Source of the DNA: Thiotrichales bacterium
Lineage (GTDB): Bacteria; Pseudomonadota; Gammaproteobacteria; JAAZVR01
Assembly (NCBI GenBank): GCA_018623305.1
Contig: JAAZVR010000007.1
Location: forward strand, 1-18,976
DNA length: 18,976 bases
Direction: 5' to 3'
Numbering within the stretch: the first letter of the stretch is position 1; every line of letters begins with the position of its first letter. The position numbers and the translations under genes are program-made. Below are positions 1 through 7,095 of this stretch, piece by piece. The notes beneath the pieces were generated by a model. It made no database searches. It was not told where the DNA came from and was given only the letters and a program-made list of their open reading frames with translations.

Positions 1-289
1 CACTTAAAGTTCCATGAAACTCTTCTGTGTCTGGGTACAGCACATGCACTTGCTCAAACTGACTTAACCAAGCCCACAAAGAGTGTTCTTCTTCAAATAC
101 CTCACCCACCCAAAACCGAGAATTCTCTACACACAAATGCGACAACCAAGCCGTCCCTTTGGTTTCTTTCTCTTCCGAGGGGTGCTGTAAAAAAGCGATA
201 TTGAATGGGCTTGTCACTTTCTTAATACAATGACAAATACAGGCCTTCTCAGGCCTTCGACATTGCTCACACATCACCCGTTTGCTCAT
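1..289 (-). CDS. tapT: tRNA-uridine aminocarboxypropyltransferase (DTW domain), N-terminal part
   Basis: Only the first 96 codons lie in the window; the gene runs off the left edge. Seen: the protein begins MSKRVMCEQCRRPEKACICH, with Cys at 7, 10, 17, 19 and 21, followed by a LQHPSEEKE segment near residues 35-43. This Cys cluster followed by an H-P-x-E element is characteristic of the DTW family. Family knowledge: E. coli TapT (YfiP) transfers the 3-amino-3-carboxypropyl group of S-adenosylmethionine to uridine 47 of tRNA, giving acp3U. The DTW motif itself would lie in the missing C-terminal part. The ATG follows the TAA of the ABM-domain gene with no gap, so it is probably translated in the same operon as uvrD. 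The symbol is by family resemblance. Confidence 0.82.
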   Translation of the reverse strand, partial: MSKRVMCEQCRRPEKACICHCIKKVTSPFNIAFLQHPSEEKETKGTAWLSHLCVENSRFWVGEVFEEEHSLWAWLSQFEQVHVLYPDTEEFHGTLS

Positions 290-637
290 TTAAACGTTCG
301 GCGAATCGTAATTCTCAGGCTCGTCCGAATAGACACAGACATTCCACTTTTCAGCCAAACCCGTTTCCGCAAGGCAATAGGTTTCAAAAAATTCGATGAT
401 TTCTTTGCGCTGACAATGCGCTTCAAAATGTGCCATATCCGCCCAGACTTCATTAAACACAATAGGGAAACTTTCACCCTCAGCAAAAGGGCTTTGAATC
501 TGGCGCGTCACTCGGTAAGAAATACAGCCATCCTCACGCAAGGTATTCGGCTCCAAGGCCTGCAACACTTTAAATAATTCTGTTTCTTTGCCCGCTTTCG
601 GCAAAAACTGAGCAATGCAATACACTTTTTTTGACAT
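290..637 (-). CDS. ABM-domain (quinol monooxygenase-like) small protein
   Basis: A 115-residue soluble protein matching the antibiotic-biosynthesis-monooxygenase (ABM, YgiN-like) fold by pattern. It has an N-terminal strand VYCIAQFLPKAGKE, a helix with LFKVLQALEPNTLREDGC, a strand with YRVT, then FNEVWADMAHFEAH near residues 60-75 and a helix rich in E and F. Length is typical for this dimeric ferredoxin-like fold. Members oxidise quinols or polyketides without a cofactor, or act in stress responses; the substrate here cannot be read. GAGGA precedes the ATG at about 7 bases. It sits 12 bases after uvrD and abuts the tapT start, so the three genes probably form one transcript. A specific reaction is not claimed. 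Confidence 0.78.
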   Translation of the reverse strand: MSKKVYCIAQFLPKAGKETELFKVLQALEPNTLREDGCISYRVTRQIQSPFAEGESFPIVFNEVWADMAHFEAHCQRKEIIEFFETYCLAETGLAEKWNVCVYSDEPENYDSPNV

Positions 638-649
638 TTCAATGTCCTC

Positions 650-2833
650 TTAATCTAAATTCGCGTAGGCCAAAATCAACCATTTATCGCCGTGTTCGGG
701 GAATCGAATCTGCACGCGGGCATTTTTCCCGCTGCCTTCAACGGCTAAAACTGAACCTTGACCAAATTTCTTATGCTGAACCGTTTGCCCAATCGACAAA
801 CCGGTATCGTTGGCTTGAGAAGCCAAACTCGGCGTGCCACCAGAAAACTTTGGCTGGGCAATATTTGAATTGCGTAAACGCACTTCCTGAATATGCTCCG
901 CTGGAATTTCTTCGATAAATCGTGATGGACGACCGTATTTGTCTTGCCCATACAATGAGCGTTTTTCTGCACAGGTCAAAATCAATCGCTGACGGGCGCG
1001 CGTCATACCCACATAGGCAATGCGGCGCTCTTCTAATAATTGATTCGGGTCTTCTAAACTGCGCTGTGAAGGAAATAGGCCTTCTTCCATACCCGCAACG
1101 AATACCATCGGGAACTCAAGGCCTTTAGCCGAGTGAAGCGTCATCAGCTGAACACAATCTTCATTCACTTCGGCTTGCGTATCGCCCGCTTCTAACGCCG
1201 CGTGCGCCAAGAATTCGGTCATTTCGTCTTGATCATCTTCGGGCTCAAACAAATTCGTAAATTGTTTCGCAGCACCGACTAATTCATTCAAGTTTTCCAA
1301 ACGGGCTTCGGCTTTATCCGATTTGTCTTTGCCGTGATGTTCACGCAATTTGCTTGAGTGAATTACGTGTTCCATGGTTTCCGACAAAGTCAGCGTATTG
1401 GTTTCAATTTGCAACTCTTCAATCAATTCATAGAACTTATTCAAAGCATTATGCGCACGCGCTGCGAGGATATTTTGTTCCAATGTTTTTAACATCGCCG
1501 CCCACAAAGTGATGCCTTCAGAACGCGCCATCTCTCGGCACACACCTAAAGTCCGTTCACCAATGCCTCGCGTCGGTGTATTCACCACACGCTCAAACGC
1601 AGTGTCATCATTTCGATTCGCCAACAAACGCAGATAAGACAGCGCATCTTTAATCTCCGCTCGATCAAAGAAACGCAGACCACCATAGACTCGATATGGA
1701 ACACCCATACCAATCAAGGTTTCCTCAAAATTGCGGGATTGCGCATTGGAACGGTACAAAATCGCCACATCCTCTCGACGCCCGCCTTGAGCCACCCAGC
1801 CCTGAATGCGCTCAACCACAAACCGAGCCTCATCCATTTCATTGAAGGCTTGATATACATCCACCAAAGCGCCGTCGCCATCGGCCGTCCATAAGTTCTT
1901 ACCCAAACGGTCTGGGTTATTGGCAATCACCGCATTCGCCGCACTCAAAATATGACCGCTTGAACGGTAGTTTTGCTCAAGACGCACCGTTTTCACTGGA
2001 CGAGTTTTCGCAAAATCCTGTTCAAACTGGCGAATGTTTTCCACGCGCGCTCCACGCCAACCGTAAATGGATTGATCATCATCACCGACAATAAAGGCCT
2101 GACCCGTTTTACCTGCTAATAACTGCACCCACGCATATTGAATGGTGTTGGTGTCTTGAAACTCATCCACCAAAATATGCTGAAATCGACGTTGGTAATT
2201 CGCCAATAAATCAGGGTTCTTTAACCATAGCTCATGTGAGCGCAGTAATAATTCAGCAAAATCCACCAAACCCGAACGTTGACACATCGCTTCGTATTCA
2301 CGATAAATCTTAATTAATTGTTCGGTATAAAAATCACCGCCCGAATCCATTGCATCTGAGCGAATGCCCTCATCTTTCTGCTGATTAATAAAAGATTGAA
2401 CCTGACGCGGCGGCATGATTTTTTCGTCAATTGCCATCGCCTTCAGCACTCGACGAATCGCACGGTATTGATCTTCCGAATCTAAAACTTGAAAGCCTTC
2501 AGGCAAACCCGCTTCAACTGGATGCATGCGCAACAAACGATGAGCCAAACCATGAAAGGTACCGACCCAAAGTGACTGCGTTGAAAAGCCCAATAATTCG
2601 GTAATTCGATGACGCATTTCTTTCGCCGCTTTATTGGTAAAGGTCACCGCTAAAATATTATGCGGTGCCACACGTTCCACACCCAACAACCACGCAATTC
2701 GGTGAACTAAGACACGGGTTTTACCACTGCCTGCGCCGGCAATAATCAAACCGTGCTCACCACTGATTGTCACCGCCTCGCGCTGCTGCTCATTTAAACC
2801 ATCTACAATTTGTGAAATATCGCCGTCAAACAT
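650..2833 (-). CDS. uvrD: DNA helicase II UvrD
   Basis: A 727-residue superfamily 1A 3'-5' DNA helicase (E. coli UvrD is 720). Visible in order: the Q motif LNEQQREAV (13-21); Walker A AGAGSGKT (32-39); motif Ia AVTFTNKAAKEMRHR; Walker B region ILVDEFQDTN near 220; motif III IVGDDDQSIYGWRGA near 250; motif IV EQNYRSS; motif V LMTLHSAKGLEFP; motif VI YVGMTRARQRL near 605. The C-terminus GQTVQHKKFGQGSVLAVEG is the Tudor-like domain that contacts RNA polymerase in UvrD/PcrA. It acts in nucleotide excision repair, methyl-directed mismatch repair and backtracking of stalled polymerase. It is the first gene of a minus-strand run with the ABM and TapT genes, divergent from trxA. UvrD is preferred over Rep because of the C-terminal domain and length. 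All motifs are intact. Confidence 0.95.
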   Translation of the reverse strand: MFDGDISQIVDGLNEQQREAVTISGEHGLIIAGAGSGKTRVLVHRIAWLLGVERVAPHNILAVTFTNKAAKEMRHRITELLGFSTQSLWVGTFHGLAHRLLRMHPVEAGLPEGFQVLDSEDQYRAIRRVLKAMAIDEKIMPPRQVQSFINQQKDEGIRSDAMDSGGDFYTEQLIKIYREYEAMCQRSGLVDFAELLLRSHELWLKNPDLLANYQRRFQHILVDEFQDTNTIQYAWVQLLAGKTGQAFIVGDDDQSIYGWRGARVENIRQFEQDFAKTRPVKTVRLEQNYRSSGHILSAANAVIANNPDRLGKNLWTADGDGALVDVYQAFNEMDEARFVVERIQGWVAQGGRREDVAILYRSNAQSRNFEETLIGMGVPYRVYGGLRFFDRAEIKDALSYLRLLANRNDDTAFERVVNTPTRGIGERTLGVCREMARSEGITLWAAMLKTLEQNILAARAHNALNKFYELIEELQIETNTLTLSETMEHVIHSSKLREHHGKDKSDKAEARLENLNELVGAAKQFTNLFEPEDDQDEMTEFLAHAALEAGDTQAEVNEDCVQLMTLHSAKGLEFPMVFVAGMEEGLFPSQRSLEDPNQLLEERRIAYVGMTRARQRLILTCAEKRSLYGQDKYGRPSRFIEEIPAEHIQEVRLRNSNIAQPKFSGGTPSLASQANDTGLSIGQTVQHKKFGQGSVLAVEGSGKNARVQIRFPEHGDKWLILAYANLD

Positions 2834-2939
2834 ATAAAAAACTTGCTTTACAAAATAAATTCGGGTAAAAAGATATTAGAAATATTCTTAAATTCTATCA
2901 CCTCGTTCTCTTTGGCATATTGATATGTCATTCTTCTAG

Positions 2940-2970
2940 TTGAAAATTGACCCCAAAGACCCGATAGAAT
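2940..2970 (+). promoter_or_regulatory. Candidate trxA promoter
   Basis: Upstream of trxA there is TTGAAA (2940-2945) and TAGAAT (2965-2970, 5 of 6 to consensus), separated by 19 bases, longer than ideal. An overlapping alternative is TTGACC (2947-2952) with AATAAT (2968-2973) at 15 bases. Which pair is used cannot be decided from sequence. The region also separates the divergent uvrD gene. Confidence 0.35.
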
Positions 2971-3003
2971 AATTACAAACAACTACATAAAAGGTAATAA
3001 ACC

Positions 3004-3330
3004 ATGAGTGATGCAATCCTAACGGTTACTGATGACAATTTTGATGCGCAAGTTGCGGCATCTGACAAGCCGGTACTATTGGACTTTTGGGCTGAATGGT
3101 GTGGGCCTTGTAAAATGATTGCTCCGATTCTGGACGAAGTTGCTAGCGAATACGCAGGTAAAATTTCAGTCGCAAAACTGAACATTGATGATAACCCGAA
3201 CACGCCTCCTCGTTTCGGCGTTCGTGGTATCCCTACTCTAATTTTGTTCAAAAACGGCGAAGTCGCTGCAACAAAAGTAGGCGCACTTTCTAAAAGCCAA
3301 CTTTGTGAATTCCTAGACCAAAACGTTTAA
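3004..3330 (+). CDS. trxA: Thioredoxin 1
   Basis: A 108-residue thioredoxin, the usual length. The active site WCGPC has its cysteines at 33 and 36, the buried Asp is at 27 in LLDFWAEW, and the cis-Pro loop RGIPTL lies near residue 76. It is the cytoplasmic general disulfide reductase, reduced by thioredoxin reductase and NADPH, and supplies ribonucleotide reductase, PAPS reductase and methionine sulfoxide reductases. There is no signal peptide, so this is the cytosolic form. AAGG at 2991-2994 lies 9 bases before the ATG. The order trxA-rho is the same as in enterobacteria, and only 65 bases separate the two genes. One slight oddity is PPRFGVRGIP in place of the more usual ATKYGIRGIP. Confidence 0.96.
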   Translation: MSDAILTVTDDNFDAQVAASDKPVLLDFWAEWCGPCKMIAPILDEVASEYAGKISVAKLNIDDNPNTPPRFGVRGIPTLILFKNGEVAATKVGALSKSQLCEFLDQNV

Positions 3331-3339
3331 ATTTCTTTG

Positions 3340-3395
3340 GGGCGTGAACGTTCGATTCGCGCCCTCTTCCTTTCCCCCTAACCTCAAAAACAAAC
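3340..3395 (+). promoter_or_regulatory. rho leader: hairpin plus G-free pyrimidine-rich tract (candidate rut region)
   Basis: GGGCGTGAA (3340-3348) pairs with TTCGCGCCC (3356-3364) through one T-G wobble, leaving a 7-base loop. It is followed by a stretch from 3362 to 3395 that contains no G and is rich in C and T (CTCTTCCTTTCCCCC within it). Rho loads on unstructured, C-rich, G-poor RNA, and rho is autoregulated by premature Rho-dependent termination in E. coli, so an autoregulatory role here is a reasonable inference. No U-run follows the hairpin, which argues against an intrinsic terminator. Confidence 0.45.
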
Positions 3396-4652
3396 ATGCA
3401 TTTATCTGATTTAAAAAAACTTTCTGTCACTCAACTTCAAGACCTTGCGAAAGAATTGAATGTTGAAAACGTCGGTCGCGCTCGCAAGCAAGACATTATT
3501 TTTGCCATTCTTAAAGCGAAAGCTAAAAACGAAGAAGACATCTACGGCGAAGGCGTTTTAGAAATCTTGCCAGACGGCTTTGGTTTCTTACGTTCAGCAC
3601 ACGCGTCTTATTTAGCAGGCTCGGATGACCTTTATGTTTCACCTAACCAAATCCGTCGTTTCGGACTTCGTACAGGTGATACAGTTGAAGGTAAGATTCG
3701 CCCACCTAAAGACAGCGAACGTTATTTCGCGTTGTTAAAAGTTGAAAAAATCAACTTTGAGCCGACAGAAAACTCGAAAAAGAAAATCTTGTTTGAAAAC
3801 TTAACACCTTTGCATGCCAACGAGCGTATGAAAATGGAGTTGGGTAATGGCACAACGGAAGATTTAACCGCTCGTATCATCGACCTTGCCGCGCCAATCG
3901 GTAAAGGTCAGCGTGGCTTGATTGTCGCACCACCGAAAACGGGTAAAACGATGATGCTTCAACAGATTGCACATTCAATCACTCAAAATAATCCCGAGTG
4001 TTATTTGATGGTGTTGTTGATTGATGAGCGTCCGGAAGAAGTGACTGAAATGGAACGTTCGGTGAAAGGCGAAGTGATTTCATCAACGTTTGATGAGCCT
4101 GCCGCGCGTCATATTCAAGTCGCTGAAATGGCCGTTGAAAAAGCAAAACGTTTAGTGGAACACAAACGTGATGTTGTCATTTTGATGGATTCCATTACGC
4201 GTCTTGCCCGTGCCTACAACACTGAAACGCCTTCATCAGGCAAAGTGCTTACCGGTGGTGTGGATGCAAAAGCCCTTCACCGTCCTAAGCGCTTGTTTGG
4301 TCCTGCACGTAATGTAGAAGAAGGCGGCTCTTTGACGATTTTGGCAACGGCCTTGATTGATACGGGTTCTAAAATGGATGAAGTCATCTACGAGGAATTT
4401 AAAGGGACAGGTAACCTAGAGATTCACTTGGATCGTAAATTCTCTGAGCGTCGCATCTTCCCTGCAATCAATGTCACTCGTTCAGGCACGCGTCGAGAAG
4501 AGTTGTTGGTAAACCCAGCGGAGCTTCAAATGATTTGGGTATTGCGCAAAATGTTGGACGGCATGGATGATGTCGAAGGCATGGAATTCCTATTGGATAA
4601 ATTGCGCGCAACCAAAACCAATGACGAATTCTTTGGCTCTATGAAAGGCTAA
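3396..4652 (+). CDS. rho: Transcription termination factor Rho
   Basis: A 418-residue protein that aligns essentially end to end with E. coli Rho (419). The N-terminal Rho_N helical domain ends in RARKQDIIFAILK. The RNA-binding cold-shock-like domain contains ILPDGFGFLRS and DDLYVSPNQIRRF. Walker A is APPKTGKT near residue 180, Walker B is VVILMDSITRLARAYN, the Q-loop region reads SSGKVLTGGVDA, and the R-loop region is FKGTGNLEIHLDRK. It is a hexameric RNA-dependent ATPase that unwinds RNA-DNA hybrids to end transcription. The start is supported by alignment with MNLTEL of E. coli, although no Shine-Dalgarno is visible before the ATG (CCTCAAAAACAAAC). The stop codon overlaps the start of the next gene by one base (TAATG). 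Confidence 0.97.
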   Translation: MHLSDLKKLSVTQLQDLAKELNVENVGRARKQDIIFAILKAKAKNEEDIYGEGVLEILPDGFGFLRSAHASYLAGSDDLYVSPNQIRRFGLRTGDTVEGKIRPPKDSERYFALLKVEKINFEPTENSKKKILFENLTPLHANERMKMELGNGTTEDLTARIIDLAAPIGKGQRGLIVAPPKTGKTMMLQQIAHSITQNNPECYLMVLLIDERPEEVTEMERSVKGEVISSTFDEPAARHIQVAEMAVEKAKRLVEHKRDVVILMDSITRLARAYNTETPSSGKVLTGGVDAKALHRPKRLFGPARNVEEGGSLTILATALIDTGSKMDEVIYEEFKGTGNLEIHLDRKFSERRIFPAINVTRSGTRREELLVNPAELQMIWVLRKMLDGMDDVEGMEFLLDKLRATKTNDEFFGSMKG

Positions 4653-5470
4653 TGGATACGCTCTTTTGGGTTTTGTCTAAAGTGGTCTGGGCTGTTTTAA
4701 GTCCAGACCATTTTTTTATTCTGCTTCTGAGTTTTGGCTTTCTGGCCTTGTTACTTAATCGCCAGCGTTTGGCGAAATGGTTCATTGGCTTACCAACTCT
4801 GGCTTTTTTGGTGATTACCTTTCTACCCATCAACGATTGGCTTCTTTACCCTTTAGAATCTCGTTTTCACAAACCGGTCTTACCTGAACACATTGATGGA
4901 ATCATTGTTTTAGGCGGTGCGGAAGATTCAGCGTTATCGCATGCTTGGGATGAGTTTGTCGGCAATGACGGCATGGAACGTTTAACAACCACGGCACGTT
5001 TAGCAAAGCAGTTTCCAAATGCTAAAGTGGTTTTCTCTGGCGGCTCTGGACGCATCACTGAACAACACTTTAATGAATCTAAAATCTCAAGAAGCTTTTT
5101 AATTGAGCAAGGCATAACGCCAAGTCGTATTCAACTGGAAGGCGCCTCACGCAATACCTTTGAGAATGTCAAAAACACAATTCAAGTAATTCAACCGCAG
5201 AGTGATGAAAACTGGATTTTGGTGACGTCTGCTTTTCACATGCCTCGCAGTGTGGGCATATTTAATCGCTTTGATTGGCAGGTGATTCCCTACCCAACAG
5301 CTTATCTTTCTCGACCACCTGAGTATCAACAAATCGGCTTACCGATGTTTCATGAACATATGTTCTACACATGGATTGGCGTGCGAGAGTGGATCGGTTT
5401 AACGGTGTATTATTTCACCGACAAAACGTCGGATTGGTTGCCACAACCACAGGCAAATTCTAAGCCTTGA
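4652..5470 (+). CDS. ElyC/SanA/YdcF-like (DUF218) membrane protein
   Basis: A 272-residue inner-membrane protein. Two hydrophobic segments (about 20-36 and 43-60) are followed by a Rossmann-like DUF218 domain: GIIVLGGAED (83-92), KVVFSGGSGR, a GASRNTFENV element, and LVTSAFHMPRS with a conserved His. The layout, including the pre-domain LLYPLES, follows E. coli ElyC, which supports cell-wall and lipid-carrier homeostasis at low temperature; the exact reaction of the family is not firmly established. The N-terminus matches ElyC in register, so the start overlapping the rho stop (TAATG) is probably real. That places an intrinsic terminator over codons 11-22, an odd arrangement discussed separately. 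ElyC versus another DUF218 member cannot be settled by eye. Confidence 0.85.
   Translation: MDTLFWVLSKVVWAVLSPDHFFILLLSFGFLALLLNRQRLAKWFIGLPTLAFLVITFLPINDWLLYPLESRFHKPVLPEHIDGIIVLGGAEDSALSHAWDEFVGNDGMERLTTTARLAKQFPNAKVVFSGGSGRITEQHFNESKISRSFLIEQGITPSRIQLEGASRNTFENVKNTIQVIQPQSDENWILVTSAFHMPRSVGIFNRFDWQVIPYPTAYLSRPPEYQQIGLPMFHEHMFYTWIGVREWIGLTVYYFTDKTSDWLPQPQANSKP
4683..4717 (+). terminator. Intrinsic terminator inside the ElyC-like coding region
   Basis: TGGTCTGG (4683-4690) pairs perfectly with CCAGACCA (4703-4710), with an extra G-T pair at the loop side, and is followed at once by seven T (4711-4717). It begins 31 bases after the rho stop codon, where a rho terminator would be expected, yet lies within the next open frame. 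Structure and T-run are seen directly; its activity in a translated region is inference. Confidence 0.75.
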
Positions 5471-5495
5471 CAGCTTGTGTACAATAACAATTAAT
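5467..5495 (+). promoter_or_regulatory. Promoter of the metal-uptake cluster with an operator-like inverted repeat
   Basis: TTGACA (5467-5472, consensus) and ATTAAT (5490-5495, 4 of 6) are 17 bases apart. The -35 element overlaps the stop codon of the ElyC-like gene. Between them lies TTGTGTACAATAACAA (5475-5490), containing TTGT-GT-ACAA and an ATAACA half resembling the right arm of a gammaproteobacterial Zur box. The left arm matches poorly, so Zur control is only suspected. Confidence 0.5.
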
Positions 5496-5514
5496 TAATC
5501 TATCAACCGCACCC

Positions 5515-5799
5515 ATGAGACTTCGCTTTGCACTGCCGCTGATTGCTTTACTCTTTATCCAGACACTCAGTCTGGTTCACGGCGCAGAACACCTATTTCA
5601 TCATCATGATGAAGCCTGCGATATTTACATTGATGCCGACCGTTTAACGAAGTCTTCTCTTGGCCTCACTGAATTTATTTGGCCTGTTGAATTTGCCGTT
5701 GCCAACACGGTTTTTCAGTTTTCAATTCAGTCTGCTGTTCCTCAAACACTGACTTCTTATGATTCAAGAGCGCCACCCCAAGCCCCTATTTCAGCTTAA
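5515..5799 (+). CDS. Small exported His-rich protein, first gene of metal cluster
   Basis: A 94-residue protein with a signal peptide (MRLRF, then a hydrophobic stretch to about residue 20; likely cleavage near VHGA). The mature start is EHLFHHHDEACDIYIDADR, giving four His, one Cys and several acidic residues within about 20 residues, a plausible metal site. It ends with SRAPPQAPISA. Small exported proteins with an early His/Cys patch and a late R-x-P-P motif occur in the DUF2946-like group next to metal-uptake genes; assignment to that family is tentative. No clear Shine-Dalgarno precedes the ATG. It is the first gene after the promoter and lies 34 bases before the outer-membrane protein, so a periplasmic metal-handling role is inferred from position and composition. 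Confidence 0.72.
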   Translation: MRLRFALPLIALLFIQTLSLVHGAEHLFHHHDEACDIYIDADRLTKSSLGLTEFIWPVEFAVANTVFQFSIQSAVPQTLTSYDSRAPPQAPISA

Positions 5800-5833
5800 T
5801 TTTTAAACTTTAAAATTCGAAATAGGATACATA

Positions 5834-7084
5834 ATGAAAAAATCAATTTTAGGATTGAGCATTGCCGCTGCAATGGCTCAAGGCACTGCAATGGCCGCAG
5901 AAACAGACCCTCACGATGAATCGAACTGGAAAGCCAGCTTAATGACGGAATTCGTTTATTTTGACCATTCAGCCGACGAATTCCCAGAAATGGAAGGCTT
6001 TCCAATGGGCGGACACAATCACGGCCCTCGTGAAGGCCTACATACAGGTCATTGGGAAGCGATACTTGAAGGCGATATTTCAGAGCACTTCAAAGCACGT
6101 TTTAACTTAGCTTTGCTAGAAACAGAAGAAGAGGGCTTGGAACACTTTTGGGAAGAAGTCTATTTGCAATCCAAAGGTTTAGGCAATGGCCTGAAATTCA
6201 CTTTGGGTCGTCAATATACAGAAACGGGCTACCATACTTCAAAGCACAATCACGAATGGGATTTTGTCGATCAACCTTTAATTATTGATGCACTTTATGG
6301 CGCTCATCCGATTTTTGACGGTGCACGCGTGAACTGGTTGGCGCCGACCAATCAATACTGGGAATTCGGCGCTGAAGTCAGCGATGGCGAATCTTTCCCA
6401 GCGGCGGGTGGTAATACTTGGAGCCTATTCGCAAAAACGGGTGGAGACATCGGTGACTCAAGTTCTTGGCTCGCAGGCGCGGGTTATTACCGTGCGGGTG
6501 ATGTGAACAATCGTACCAGCGAAGGCCATGAGCATGAAGGGCACGATCACGGAGATGCCTCTTTCACAGGCGATGTCGATATTTGGAATGTGAATGCCGT
6601 GTATAAATGGGCGCCGATGGGGAATATCAAAACGCAAAATCTAACATTGCAAGCCGAGTATTTTGTGAAATCAGAAGAAGGCAATCTCAATCTAATGGAA
6701 TCGAATGGTACCGATGTTCATCGACACTTTAATTATGAAGGCGAGCATTCGGGCTTCTACGCACAAGCGGTTTATCAATGGCAACCGAATTGGCGCGTCG
6801 GCTATCGTTATGAGCAGTTGAATGCGAATAATGATTTGTATTACATTGCAGGCCTTGATCCTAACGTGAATCGCCCTGCCAATGAAGACGAACTCGAAGC
6901 GACTTTATTACACGATGATTATTCACCGAAAAAACAAAGCCTGATGTTGGATTACTCACCTAAGCATGAGTCGCGTATCCGCTTGCAATACAACATCGAT
7001 CAGCGCAGTGGCTCTGTCACTGACCGTCAGTGGTTGTTGCAATACTCTCACAGCTTCGGCTCGCACGGCGCACATGCCTACTAA
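5834..7084 (+). CDS. His-rich outer-membrane beta-barrel (predicted metal-related porin)
   Basis: A 416-residue exported protein with a signal peptide (MKKSILGLSIAAAMAQG; likely cleavage after AMA, about residue 21). The mature part alternates polar and aromatic residues in strand-like blocks (LKFTLGRQY, YQWQPNWRVGYRYEQL, LMLDYSPKHESRIRLQYN) and ends in an aromatic residue (Tyr 416), as expected for an outer-membrane barrel. It carries about 24 His, with clusters HNHGPREGLHTGH (61-73) and EGHEHEGHDHGD (about 230-241), which look like extracellular or pore-lining metal-capturing loops. There is no TonB box or plug domain, so it is porin-like rather than a TonB-dependent receptor. AGGA lies 6 bases before the ATG. 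Its place directly before a ZnuA-type gene suggests passage of Zn2+ or a similar cation across the outer membrane; that role is inferred. Confidence 0.75.
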   Translation: MKKSILGLSIAAAMAQGTAMAAETDPHDESNWKASLMTEFVYFDHSADEFPEMEGFPMGGHNHGPREGLHTGHWEAILEGDISEHFKARFNLALLETEEEGLEHFWEEVYLQSKGLGNGLKFTLGRQYTETGYHTSKHNHEWDFVDQPLIIDALYGAHPIFDGARVNWLAPTNQYWEFGAEVSDGESFPAAGGNTWSLFAKTGGDIGDSSSWLAGAGYYRAGDVNNRTSEGHEHEGHDHGDASFTGDVDIWNVNAVYKWAPMGNIKTQNLTLQAEYFVKSEEGNLNLMESNGTDVHRHFNYEGEHSGFYAQAVYQWQPNWRVGYRYEQLNANNDLYYIAGLDPNVNRPANEDELEATLLHDDYSPKKQSLMLDYSPKHESRIRLQYNIDQRSGSVTDRQWLLQYSHSFGSHGAHAY

Positions 7085-7095
7085 GGAGTTTAGCG

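Noticed and set aside
3340..3364. Intrinsic terminator between trxA and rho
   Set aside because: The stem is good but is followed by C-rich sequence, not a T-run.
5475..5490. Definite Zur box
   Set aside because: Only the right half resembles the Zur consensus; the left half matches about half of the positions, so it is kept only as a suspicion.
7030..7095. Upstream in-frame start for the ZnuA-like gene
   Set aside because: It would overlap the barrel gene by over 50 bases and bury the signal peptide; AAGGAG 7 bases before 7096 marks the real start.
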